Part shown: positions 16,147 through 24,439 of the stretch, one piece after another
Layout: every line of letters starts with the position of its first letter
Position numbering within the stretch: position 1 is the stretch's first letter
Assembly: GCA_016794345.1 (NCBI GenBank)
Contig: JAEUKE010000226.1
Span: 50,186-114,185 of the forward strand
DNA: 64,000 nt
Direction: 5' to 3'
Origin: Myxococcales bacterium
GTDB taxonomy: Bacteria > Myxococcota_A > Polyangia > Polyangiales > Polyangiaceae
Program-made: the position numbers and the translations under genes
The notes under the pieces: generated by a model
The model's database searches: none
What the model saw: the letters and a program-made list of their open reading frames with translations, nothing else
What the model was told of the DNA's origin: nothing

Positions 16147-18528
16147 TCACTCCGGACGCGCGATGGTCACGACGAGGCGCTCGGCGACGAGAGCCCGCGA
16201 AGCGAACGCGCGAAACGCCTGGGTTGTAGGGGCGGGGAGCGGCGTCGGCGAGCCGCCATCGAACAGCCTGCCGAGGCGGACCGCCGGATCGCCGAGGCGC
16301 TCGCGCTCGGCGCGCGCGTGGCGACGCGCGGCCGTGGTGAGCTCGGCGTCCGGGATCTCGCCTCGACCCAGCCGCCCGACGAGCTCGGAGACGAGGCGCA
16401 CGCTCTCGTCGATGCCCTCGGGCGGAGCGATGACGTCGATCGCGAGGAGGGTGCCGCCGGGCGCCGTGATGGTTCGGGCGGCGGCGCGGGCCCCGGCGAC
16501 GGGGGCGAGCGCCTTGCCGAGGACGCCGTCGGGCCCGGTGAGGAGGTCGGCGGTGAAGGTGACGAGCGCCGGGTCCGCGGGGGGCAATGTCAGGTGCGCG
16601 CGGCTGGGCCCACGGGGACCTTTGACCTCGCTCTTGCGAGGGGTGGTCGTCGGGGCTGGGCGGGCGCACGGCCGCGACGAGCCGGCCCCGAACCAGCGCG
16701 CCGCCTCGTCGACCGCCGCCCGGGCCTGCGCCTCGTCCTCCTGCGCGATCACGACGATCTTGAGCGGATCGTGGGCGAGCGCGCGAAGCCGCCTCGACAG
16801 CTCCCACGCGCCGCGCTTCGCGCTGTCGGCAGGCGGGCCGAACGGCTCGAAGACGGACGGAGGATCGATGGCCGCCTCGGCGTGGGCCTGCAGCCCGGGC
16901 GCGCCCCGTCCCCACGAGAGCTCGACCTCGCGCCGCGCAGACTCCTGCGCGCGGAGCAGGCTCTCGGTCGACGCCGGCTCGGGAAAGAAGCTCGAGGCGG
17001 CGAGGTCCGCGGCTCGCCGTGCGGTCTGGGCGGGCGTCTCGGCCGCGAGCGGCGTCGCGCGCGCCACGAAGCCGATCCCGGTCGGCGAGAGGTACGGACG
17101 GATCTCGCCCTCGTGCTCGCTCGTGAGCGGGACGGCGGCGCGCACGGCCATGGCGGCGCTGCCCCAGAGGTGGGCCGGCTCCTCGGCCGCGGCGCAAGGA
17201 TCGGCGATGAGGACCCAGACGTCGCGCTGTCCTCGTTCGACGCGTGTCACGGCGGCGATCGGAGCCGTGGGCCTGGGCTCCGCCGTGGGGCGCGACACGG
17301 CGGCCTCGAAGGCGGCGACGCGCGACGCGTCCGCGTCCGCGGCGAGCTCGACCGAGACGGCCGACAAGAACGAGCCGCGGCCGTCTTTGGCGAGCGCCCA
17401 CCAGGCCGCGAGCACGGCTGCGTCCGCCGGGTCCTTCGCCGAGACGACCTCGCGGGCGGCGAGATCTTCGGGGGCAGGCTCGGCCACCTCCATCGCGAGC
17501 TCGCTCCCGAGCGCGCGGACGAGCCGGGCGAGCGCGTTCGGATCGGGCGTGCTCTCGGCTCGTGAAGCGAGCTCCCGTCCGGCGTCGGCCGCTGTGGCCC
17601 CCAACTGCAAGGAAGCTTTGGGCGCGGAGCCGAGCGTGAGCGCGACGCACCCGCCCGAAGGGGTTGCTGCTCCAACGATCTCGCTCAGCTTGAGGCCTGC
17701 GTCGCTCGCGAGCGCGTGGATGGGGCGGCGCGCTTCACCCAGCCGGTGAGCCGCGGCCACGGCCCCGGCCGGGGTCGCCGAGCGGAACGCGACGCGCAGC
17801 CGGAGGCCGGCCTTGATGTCGGCCGCCGCGGAGGCGGAGGACTGGAGCGCGGCGGCCCTGGCTTCTGCGTCCGCGCTCGCGGCGGCCGGCCAGCTCTCCG
17901 CGCCGTCGAGGGCGGTGGCCATCGCGTCCGCCGTGGCGTCGGGGCCCACCAGTCCGAGCGCGACGGTCTCGTGGGTCATGGCGCGAGCGCGGAGGGCCTC
18001 CGCGCGGCCAGGCGCGTAGGGGGCGGTCTTGGGGCCCGACGCGAGCCTCCCGCTGCAGGCGAGCGCCGACGCGAGAGCCTCGGTCGAGGCGCGCGGGAGA
18101 GGGGATCGCTTGGCCGCGGTGCGGCTCTCCTCCGCGGCCTGGATCGGCAGCCTGAGGGCCGAGGTGAGGGCCGCGAGCGCAGCGGCCGGCGTGTCGTCGA
18201 CGTCGATCGACACGAGCAGCGCGTCCGCCGCGACGTGGACGCGCGCGGAGCGGCTCGCGAGCCGCGCCCGCACGACGTCGGCGAGGATGGCGAGCGCCTC
18301 GGGATCGCCGGGGGCGCGCGCGACGGCCCCGAGCGACGAAACGGGATCTCCGTCGCGCGCCAGCGATACGAGGCGCGGCTTGCCGGCGATCTCGTGGACG
18401 TCGAGCCGCGCGCCGCTCAGGGTGGTCGAGGCGAGCGGCGCCGGCGGTCGCGCGCCCTCCGTGCTCGCCCCGCAGGCCGCGGTCGCCGCGATCCAGCCGA
18501 GCGCGATGGCCGCAGACCGGAGGCGCAA
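16147..18528 (-). CDS. Large lipoprotein resembling a degenerate M16 peptidase
   Basis: 793 residues. The signal MRLRSAAIALGWIAATAAC ends in a lipobox. The body is very Ala-rich and repeats an architecture like insulinase-family (M16) proteins, such as a late segment with GIDESVRLVSELVGRLGRGEIPDAELTTA and a C-terminal ending RLVVTIARPE. No HxxEH zinc motif is present, so if the resemblance is real it is a non-catalytic member. It ends 2 bases before cydA and starts 3 bases after the upstream lipoprotein, so it belongs to the same operon. The family call is tentative. Confidence 0.7.
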   Translation of the reverse strand: MRLRSAAIALGWIAATAACGASTEGARPPAPLASTTLSGARLDVHEIAGKPRLVSLARDGDPVSSLGAVARAPGDPEALAILADVVRARLASRSARVHVAADALLVSIDVDDTPAAALAALTSALRLPIQAAEESRTAAKRSPLPRASTEALASALACSGRLASGPKTAPYAPGRAEALRARAMTHETVALGLVGPDATADAMATALDGAESWPAAASADAEARAAALQSSASAAADIKAGLRLRVAFRSATPAGAVAAAHRLGEARRPIHALASDAGLKLSEIVGAATPSGGCVALTLGSAPKASLQLGATAADAGRELASRAESTPDPNALARLVRALGSELAMEVAEPAPEDLAAREVVSAKDPADAAVLAAWWALAKDGRGSFLSAVSVELAADADASRVAAFEAAVSRPTAEPRPTAPIAAVTRVERGQRDVWVLIADPCAAAEEPAHLWGSAAMAVRAAVPLTSEHEGEIRPYLSPTGIGFVARATPLAAETPAQTARRAADLAASSFFPEPASTESLLRAQESARREVELSWGRGAPGLQAHAEAAIDPPSVFEPFGPPADSAKRGAWELSRRLRALAHDPLKIVVIAQEDEAQARAAVDEAARWFGAGSSRPCARPAPTTTPRKSEVKGPRGPSRAHLTLPPADPALVTFTADLLTGPDGVLGKALAPVAGARAAARTITAPGGTLLAIDVIAPPEGIDESVRLVSELVGRLGRGEIPDAELTTAARRHARAERERLGDPAVRLGRLFDGGSPTPLPAPTTQAFRAFASRALVAERLVVTIARPE

Positions 18529-18531
18529 CGT

Positions 18532-19410
18532 TTACTCGAAGTCTGCGGCCGACCGCGGGGCGATCTTGAAGCCGTAGAAGTAGGTCAACACGCCGGTGAC
18601 GGCGGCGAACTGCGCGCCCTGGGTGAGCGCGGGGCCTTCTCCTTCGAGGTCGAAGAGCTCATTCGAGATCTTCACCACGTCGTCGCCGCTGATGCCGCCG
18701 CCCACGTCGATGGCGGCGGTGTAACGGCCCTTGCCGTCGCCCGCGCCGTCGCTCGCGATGGTGACGCCCTCGAACCGCACCAGCATGCCGATCCACTGCC
18801 GGGCGTTCGGGTAGCCCTTCACCGGGTCCCACCGAGCCGAGTCCGCGCCGGCGGTCACGATCGTGGCCGGGGTGGCGGGGGCCGCGTCGAACCGGAGGCT
18901 CATCGCGCCGCCGATCTCCGGCAGGGTGCGGCAGCCGCCGAAGCCGTCGGAGTTGGGGCCGAGGAACTCGATCAGGTTGCCGAACGTGTCGACGACGTCA
19001 CCCTCGAAGACGCGCAGGTCCGGCGGGGTGAAGCTGGGCGAAAACACGGTGAGGCCCGAGTAGGGAACAGCGCCGTCGGCCGGGTCCGTCACGTCCTGCA
19101 CGTAGATGTTGCCCACCGCCCCGTCGTTCGTCTCGTCGAAGCGGTCCACCGCGACGATGATCTGCCCCGTGAGGCGGACCTGACGATCGAGCGGAGCGGA
19201 GCAGCCGGCCGTCCCCATCTTGTTCTCGTCGAACCAGGTGGCGGGCCCGACGACCTCGCTCACGCGCGCGCCCGTGCCGAGCACGTCCGCGTCGGGCTCG
19301 CTGGGCGGATCGCCCGTCGAGCCATCGCTCGTCACGTTGCACGCGGCCGCGGCAGAGAGCGCACCGGCCAGGGCCAAGCGCCGAAATGGACAAAGAGCCT
19401 GACCGATCAT
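18532..19410 (-). CDS. Lipoprotein of unknown function
   Basis: 292 residues from ATG 19410; a GTG-type start 7 codons upstream (19431) is possible. The signal MIGQALCPFRRLALAGALSAAAAC ends in a lipobox. The mature part is acidic and beta-rich (VRLTGQIIVAVDRFDETNDGAVGNIYVQDVTDP). This resembles OB-fold surface domains seen in myxobacterial lipoproteins, but no family is certain. The start codon lies in the loop of the perfect hairpin 19392-19426. It is followed at 3 bases by the M16-like gene. Confidence 0.75.
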   Translation of the reverse strand: MIGQALCPFRRLALAGALSAAAACNVTSDGSTGDPPSEPDADVLGTGARVSEVVGPATWFDENKMGTAGCSAPLDRQVRLTGQIIVAVDRFDETNDGAVGNIYVQDVTDPADGAVPYSGLTVFSPSFTPPDLRVFEGDVVDTFGNLIEFLGPNSDGFGGCRTLPEIGGAMSLRFDAAPATPATIVTAGADSARWDPVKGYPNARQWIGMLVRFEGVTIASDGAGDGKGRYTAAIDVGGGISGDDVVKISNELFDLEGEGPALTQGAQFAAVTGVLTYFYGFKIAPRSAADFE

Positions 19411-19426
19411 GGCGGTCAGGCTCTTT
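19392..19426 (-). terminator. Perfect 14-bp hairpin enclosing the lipoprotein start codon
   Basis: AAAGAGCCTGACCG (19392-19405) and CGGTCAGGCTCTTT (19413-19426) are perfect complements with a 7-base loop. Read on the minus strand it follows the sigma-factor stop by 29 bases and ends in CTCTTTGTCCATTT, terminator-like. The loop holds the ATG at 19410. It may be a partial terminator between the sigma gene and its downstream genes, or a translation-control hairpin. Confidence 0.65.
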
Positions 19427-19455
19427 ACCAAAGGAAGGTCGAGGAAAGAAGGGTG

Positions 19456-20061
19456 TCAGGCCGCCGGGGCGAGCAAGGTCTCGAGGCGGCTCTGGATCTT
19501 GTGTTTCTTCGAGTAGACCGTCTTCACGCTGATGTTCATGCGGACGGCGACCTGCTCGGGCTCGAGACCCTCGCCGTAGTAGAGCTCGACGAACTGCTGG
19601 TCCTTCGCGGAGAAGGTGCGAAGGACGGTCGCCACGCGCTGGGCGCGCTCGCGGCGCTCGCAGAGCTCGTGTGGGGTGGGGAGCTCGCACCGCAGGGCCT
19701 CCGCCTCGTTGATGGGCGCGCGGTTCGGCTCGCGCTTGAGGGACCGGAGGTGGTCGTAGGCGGCGTTGATGGCGAGGAGGCCGAGCCACGAGCTGAACCG
19801 GTTGCCGCGCGCGGCGTCGAACGTGCGGAGCTTGTGCATGTCGTTCGACAGGAGCTGGACGATGAGCGTCGCGTAGATCTCGCGGATGTCGTCCTGGCTG
19901 ACGACGGCCGCGAAGCGACCGGTCACCTTCGTGATGCACCGGTAGATGAGGCGGTCGTAGCGGAGGTGGAACTCGCGCCAGGCGCGGTCACGACCCTCGA
20001 GCAGCTGGGCGATGAGCTGCGTCTCGTCTTGCGTCGACCGGGCTTGCGTTTCGTTCAGCAT
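19456..20061 (-). CDS. ECF-type RNA polymerase sigma factor
   Basis: 201 residues from ATG 20061; the 20103 start adds a disordered basic stretch. Sigma region 2 is visible as REFHLRYDRLIYRCITKVTG through RFSSWLGLLAINAAYDHLRSLKRE. Region 4 is the segment TFSAKDQQFVELYYGEGLEPEQVAVRMN followed by the helix ISVKTVYSKKHKIQSRL. There is no region 1 or 3. No anti-sigma factor with a clear family signature is adjacent; the downstream lipoprotein or the divergent Cys-rich protein could take part in control. It heads the block that includes the bd oxidase genes. Confidence 0.9.
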   Translation of the reverse strand: MLNETQARSTQDETQLIAQLLEGRDRAWREFHLRYDRLIYRCITKVTGRFAAVVSQDDIREIYATLIVQLLSNDMHKLRTFDAARGNRFSSWLGLLAINAAYDHLRSLKREPNRAPINEAEALRCELPTPHELCERRERAQRVATVLRTFSAKDQQFVELYYGEGLEPEQVAVRMNISVKTVYSKKHKIQSRLETLLAPAA

Positions 20062-20111
20062 GCCGGCCGCCACTGCAGCCCGCGTGCCACGCCCCGACCT
20101 CACTTATTTAG

Positions 20112-20123
20112 CCAGGATCCTGG
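20112..20123. promoter_or_regulatory. 12-bp palindrome upstream of the sigma gene
   Basis: CCAGGATCCTGG is a perfect palindrome about 50 bases upstream of the sigma-factor start, adjacent to the GTAAC cluster. Candidate operator. Confidence 0.3.
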
Positions 20124-20125
20124 TT

Positions 20126-20198
20126 GTTACGGCGGCCCAGAGCACCGTAACAGCGTAACAGTCGGCCGTAACGCGGGGGCTGGGTGAGGTCGTGTTAC
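20126..20198. promoter_or_regulatory. Cluster of five GTAAC boxes between divergent genes
   Basis: GTAAC occurs at 20147-20151, 20155-20159 and 20168-20172 on the plus strand and as GTTAC at 20126-20130 and 20194-20198. The outer two are inverted relative to the inner three. The cluster fills the promoter region between the sigma factor and the Cys-rich protein gene. It could hold ECF -35 elements or binding sites of one regulator. Confidence 0.45.
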
Positions 20199-20232
20199 GC
20201 TGCCTCTCGCGGTTTGTTCCCGCGCCAGCGCC

Positions 20233-20700
20233 ATGCAAAAAGTCCGGAAGATCGTCGCCTCCGGGCGGGCCCTCGCGGCGCTCGTCCTGGGCATCTCCCT
20301 GGTGAAGGTACTCGTGAAGCGCGCGTTCGGCGTGCTGACGGGTCTGCCCCTGTTCCTCCAGAACTACGGCCCCGACCGGCTGCCGCCTGTTACGCCGGAT
20401 GAGCGGTCGATGATGCCGAAGTTCTCGGGCTGCTTCGCGTGTGGTCGCTGCGATATCGGCGAGGCCGAGCGAATCCGCAAGTCACGCGGGGCCTATCCAG
20501 GCGTGATGGGTTTCGTCCTCGCGAGCTCGCGCAGCATGCCCGACTACGACGCGGCCGAACGGGCGCTCGCCTTCGTCGATGACGCGGTGCTGGCGGCGAA
20601 AGAGGAGATCTGCCCGGCCCACGTGCCGATCTCGGCCCTCGCGCGGTTCGTTCGCGCGAAGGCCGAGGAGGTCGGGCAGGCTCGGGTCAGGCAGGCTTGA
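20233..20700 (+). CDS. Membrane-anchored protein with CxxCxxC motif, unknown function
   Basis: 155 residues. A basic N-terminus is followed by one hydrophobic helix (ALAALVLGISLVKVLV). The soluble part contains SGCFACGRCDIGEAERI, that is C-x2-C-x2-C, and a later CPAH. The four Cys could bind an Fe-S cluster or zinc. I do not recognise the family. The gene is divergent from the ECF sigma factor and shares the GTAAC-box region with it, so co-regulation is likely. Its 3' end overlaps the convergent ugd gene by 14 bases. Confidence 0.75.
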   Translation: MQKVRKIVASGRALAALVLGISLVKVLVKRAFGVLTGLPLFLQNYGPDRLPPVTPDERSMMPKFSGCFACGRCDIGEAERIRKSRGAYPGVMGFVLASSRSMPDYDAAERALAFVDDAVLAAKEEICPAHVPISALARFVRAKAEEVGQARVRQA

Positions 20701-22000
20701 CGGGACGGCGGCCGATTGCCTCGTAGGTGAAGCCGAGGCGGGCGACCTCCTGGGTCGGCCAGATGTTACGGCCGTCGAACAGGGCGGGGGTGCGCATGAG
20801 CTGCTTCACGCGGCCGAAGTCCGGCGCGCGGAACGAGTGCCACTCGGTGACCAGGGCCAGCGCGTCCGCGCCTTCCACCGCGTCGTACATCGAGTTGCAG
20901 AAGGTGACGCGGTCGCCGTAGATGGCCTTCACGTTCGGCATCGCCTCGGGGTCGCTCACCTTCACGGTCGCACCCCGCGCGAGCAGCTCGTCGATGAGGA
21001 CGAGGGCGGGCGACTCACGGATGTCGTCGGTCTCGGGCTTGAACGCGAGGCCCCAGACGGCGACCACCTTGTTCTTCAGGTCGCCGAAGTGTTTCTCGAT
21101 CTTCAAGGCGAGGACGCGCTTTTGCCGCTTGTTGACGGCCTCGACCGCACGGACGACGTCGAGCCCGTGGCCGACCTGATCGGCCAGGTGCACGAGCGCG
21201 GAGAGGTCCTTCGGGAAGCAGGAGCCGCCGTAGCCGGGGCCGGGGAAGAGGAACTTCGGGCCGATGCGCGTATCGGAGCCGACGCCCTTCCGGACGAGCT
21301 CGATGTCGGCGCCCACCTTCTCGGCGAGGAGCGCGAGGTCGTTCATGAACGAGATGCGGGTCGCGAGCATGGCGTTCGCGGCATATTTCGTCAGCTCGGC
21401 CGAGCGCGCGTCCATCACGTGGATGCGGTCCTGCGTGCGGACGAAGGGCGAGTAGAGCTGCCGCATGATGTCGAGGGCGCGCGGGTCGTCGCTGCCGATG
21501 ACGACACGGTCAGGCTTCATGAAGTCGGCGATCGCGGCCCCCTCCTTGAGGAACTCGGGGTTGGAGCAGACCGCGAAGGGGACCTTCGTGACCGACGAGA
21601 TGATCTCGCGGACCTTGTCCGCGGTGCCGACCGGCACGGTGCTCTTGTTGACGATGACCTTGTATTTGTCGATCGTCTTCCCGAAGGTCTCAGCCACCTT
21701 GTAGACCGCCGAGAGATCGGCCGAGCCGTCGGCGGCGGGGGGCGTGCCCACCGCGGTGAAGACGACCTCGGCGGCGCGCATCGCCTCGGCGATGTCCGTC
21801 GTGAAGCGGATGCGACCGGCCTTCATGTTGCGGCGGATGAGATCGTCGAGCCCGGGCTCGTAGATCGGGATCTCGCCTCGGTTCAGTCGGTCGATCTTGT
21901 CGGCGTCGACGTCACAGCAGACCACGTCGTTGCCGAAATCCGAAAAACCGGCCCCCGCGACGAGGCCCACGTAACCCGTTCCGACGATCGCAAGATGCAT
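20687..22000 (-). CDS. ugd: UDP-glucose 6-dehydrogenase
   Basis: 437 residues, the usual length. The NAD-binding start MHLAIVGTGYVGLVAGAGF, the catalytic Cys segment GPGYGGSCFPKDLSAL and the C-terminal UDP-binding region are intact. It oxidises UDP-glucose to UDP-glucuronate, a precursor for exopolysaccharide or lipopolysaccharide sugars. No other sugar-nucleotide genes are adjacent; an epimerase lies at 52,329. Confidence 0.96.
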   Translation of the reverse strand: MHLAIVGTGYVGLVAGAGFSDFGNDVVCCDVDADKIDRLNRGEIPIYEPGLDDLIRRNMKAGRIRFTTDIAEAMRAAEVVFTAVGTPPAADGSADLSAVYKVAETFGKTIDKYKVIVNKSTVPVGTADKVREIISSVTKVPFAVCSNPEFLKEGAAIADFMKPDRVVIGSDDPRALDIMRQLYSPFVRTQDRIHVMDARSAELTKYAANAMLATRISFMNDLALLAEKVGADIELVRKGVGSDTRIGPKFLFPGPGYGGSCFPKDLSALVHLADQVGHGLDVVRAVEAVNKRQKRVLALKIEKHFGDLKNKVVAVWGLAFKPETDDIRESPALVLIDELLARGATVKVSDPEAMPNVKAIYGDRVTFCNSMYDAVEGADALALVTEWHSFRAPDFGRVKQLMRTPALFDGRNIWPTQEVARLGFTYEAIGRRPVKPA

Positions 22001-22020
22001 GGCCCGGGCGTAGCACAGCT

Positions 22021-22048
22021 CGGCGGCGGCGTGACGACGCCGCCGCCG
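22021..22048 (-). terminator. Strong GC hairpin after the beta-propeller gene
   Basis: CGGCGGCGGCGT and ACGCCGCCGCCG form a perfect 12-bp stem with loop GACG. It sits just downstream of the beta-propeller stop (22067) and 20 bases upstream of the ugd start. There is no T-tract, so termination is only likely, not certain. Confidence 0.45.
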
Positions 22049-22066
22049 ATCGAGGGGTCCGGCCCG

Positions 22067-24370
22067 CTATTTGACGACCGAGAGGCGAGCCACGGCGGAG
22101 AAGGCGGCGACATGGCCGCTCTCCTCGGCGACGTACACGTCACACCGCTCATCCACGCGGAGCAGATCGGCCACGAGGTCGGTGTCGATGACGCCCACGA
22201 CGCGCCCGTCGGCCGGCCTGACCACGTGGACCTGGCTCTGCGGGACGAACAGGGCGCCCGAGCGCAGGACCGGCTCGAGACGACGCGGGCGGTCGCCCTC
22301 GAGGGGCTCGGAGAAGACGTGACGATACCGGAGCTCGCCGTCGTTTGCGCCGAACGCGGAGAGCTCACCCAGCTCCGAGTTCAGGATGGCGAGGTCGTCG
22401 ACGAGGAGGGCGGCCGCGCCGCCGCGACACGCCTCGCGGGCGTAGAGCAGCTCTCCGGTCGCCCGATCGAAGGCGACGAGCTGCGAGCCGCGGGCGCCCA
22501 TCGTGACGACGAGGACCGTCCGCCGGCCCACGTGGGGCGCGCCGACCGGCCGCGCGTGCCCCGGCAGGTCGACGCTCCAGCGGAGCGTGCCGGACCACGG
22601 GTCGAGGTGGAAGAGCCGGGTCGAGCCGCCGCCGGAGAGGGCGGCGTCGCCGGCGATGGCGAAGAGCGAGTCGTCGCAGATGCTCGGCGTCGCCGAGAAC
22701 CGGAGCCGCGCCCGGAAACGCCAGACGACCTCGCCGGTGACGACGTCGACGGCGAAGAGGCCTTGCTCGCCGGCGGACACGACGACAAGGCGGCCGGCGC
22801 GCTTGAAGCGGAAGGTCCCGCCCCGCCGGGTCGCGAGGCGCCAGACGATCTCGCCCGCCTCGAGGTCCACCCCGCAGAGGCGTCGCCGCCCCTCGGAGAC
22901 GACGAGCATCCGCGGCAGGCCGGGCGCGCTGATGACGGCGCCGGTGATCGGGCCGCCGACGCGTGGCTCGAGGCGGAGGGTGGAGCGGAGCTCCCCGCTC
23001 GCGACGTCGATGACCGAGAGCGTTCCGCTCTCGTCGATCCGCGCGAGGCCCGAGGGGGTCATCACGCTGACGCCGCGGGCCGCGGGCCGCGTCCAGGCGA
23101 TCGTTCCCTGGCTGCGGTGGATGCAGGAGACCTCGCGCGACGAGCCCACGACGAACGCGTCGCCGCAGAGGAAGATCGAGCGGAGATCGATGGCGGGGAC
23201 GGCCGCCGTCCATTTCGGCGCGAAGCGCAGCCGCGCCGCGCTCAGGTCCGCGCGGGGAGGCTGGGGCGCCTGGTTGGCGGTGGCGTAGGCCCGGTAGCTC
23301 TCCGGCGAGGTGTTGACCAGCGTGTCGTCGTGGTCCATCTCGCGGCACATCTCGGAGATCTCGCGCAGGCGGCTCTTCAGCTCGACGATGCGGAGGTTGT
23401 GGGTCTGCGTGCGGTCCCAGCGGAGCAGCGTGCGAGCGAGCGACCGACCGAAGTCCGCCACCGCCCCGGCGAACGAGCCGAGCTCGAGCGACGGGAAGGT
23501 CCAGCCTTCGATGCGAGGGCCCGACCGGCGGACCGGCGCGAGAGAGAAGGCCATCACGTCGCGCGTGCCGCGCCCGCGTCCGCCGACGAGGCGGACTCCG
23601 GCGAGCACGCCGCCCGCCTCGACCTTGCGCCAGAGAGGCCGCAGCCTCGCGCTCGCGTCGAGCGCCTCGAGCGCGAGATCGACGAGCTTCTCGGCGAGGA
23701 GGAAGACGTGGACGTCCGCGAGGTCCCGCGTGTGGTCGCTGGCCACCACGCGCAGCCGCCCTTTGAAGAGCAACGGCAACACCTCGGTGCGGAGGACACC
23801 GCCCCCGTTCGAGGTCGTCTGCGGGTGTGCGCGGAGGGCGAGCTCGGCCCCGAACGCAAACGGCAGCTCGTCGCTGGGCTCGATGACGACGCTCTCGAGC
23901 AGAGGCGAGGCCTCGTCGTCGAAGCGGGCCGCCCCGAGGGCGCGGCCGGCCGCGGCGAGGCGATCCACCTCCCGCGCGGGCGCGAGGCCCGACCGACGCT
24001 CGAGCTCCGCCGCGAGCGCGCGGCTGAGGCCCGCGGCGTCGACGGGCGCCTCGAAGCGGTGCAGGGTGACGTTTGCGCCCGACCCGTAGACGCTCGCGAG
24101 CGTCAGGTTACCCGAGCGCTCGAGGCCGACCTCGAACGCTTCGTCACCTGCACGCACGCGCACGGCGGCTCGCCGCCGTACGCCGCGCCCGAGATCGCCG
24201 AGCGCTTCGGCCAGATCACAGAGCGCTTGCCCGGAGGGCATCGCCCCGACGACGCGGGCGAGCGCAGCGTGATCGAGCGCCGGCGCGGCGTGCTCGAGCA
24301 GCGTGAGCCATCTTTCGACCTGGTCTGGGGCGCCCTTGTGCGTTAGAGGCGCGGCGGACTCTCCGATCAT
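22067..24370 (-). CDS. PQQ-like beta-propeller repeat protein
   Basis: 767 residues. The N-terminal 370 or so residues are of unknown fold. The C-terminal half has repeated blades of the PQQ-enzyme/BamB type, for example GVDLEAGEIVWRLATR, AVDVVTGEVVWRFRAR, HLDPWSGTLRWSVDLPG and AFDRATGELLYAREA. No signal peptide is seen, so it may act in the cytoplasm. The metal and PQQ ligands of true dehydrogenases were not recognised, so a structural or binding role is more likely than catalysis. Confidence 0.82.
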   Translation of the reverse strand: MIGESAAPLTHKGAPDQVERWLTLLEHAAPALDHAALARVVGAMPSGQALCDLAEALGDLGRGVRRRAAVRVRAGDEAFEVGLERSGNLTLASVYGSGANVTLHRFEAPVDAAGLSRALAAELERRSGLAPAREVDRLAAAGRALGAARFDDEASPLLESVVIEPSDELPFAFGAELALRAHPQTTSNGGGVLRTEVLPLLFKGRLRVVASDHTRDLADVHVFLLAEKLVDLALEALDASARLRPLWRKVEAGGVLAGVRLVGGRGRGTRDVMAFSLAPVRRSGPRIEGWTFPSLELGSFAGAVADFGRSLARTLLRWDRTQTHNLRIVELKSRLREISEMCREMDHDDTLVNTSPESYRAYATANQAPQPPRADLSAARLRFAPKWTAAVPAIDLRSIFLCGDAFVVGSSREVSCIHRSQGTIAWTRPAARGVSVMTPSGLARIDESGTLSVIDVASGELRSTLRLEPRVGGPITGAVISAPGLPRMLVVSEGRRRLCGVDLEAGEIVWRLATRRGGTFRFKRAGRLVVVSAGEQGLFAVDVVTGEVVWRFRARLRFSATPSICDDSLFAIAGDAALSGGGSTRLFHLDPWSGTLRWSVDLPGHARPVGAPHVGRRTVLVVTMGARGSQLVAFDRATGELLYAREACRGGAAALLVDDLAILNSELGELSAFGANDGELRYRHVFSEPLEGDRPRRLEPVLRSGALFVPQSQVHVVRPADGRVVGVIDTDLVADLLRVDERCDVYVAEESGHVAAFSAVARLSVVK

Positions 24371-24439
24371 CCGACCGAGATGCTAGGAGCGTGGGGGGCT
24401 TTCTCTAACTTTTCGGACCGTTTCGTCGTGGAGTGGACA

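Noticed and set aside
20579..24346. 1255-codon plus-strand open frame opposite ugd and the beta-propeller gene
   Set aside because: Spans two clear genes on the other strand and shows no motif; GC-driven shadow.
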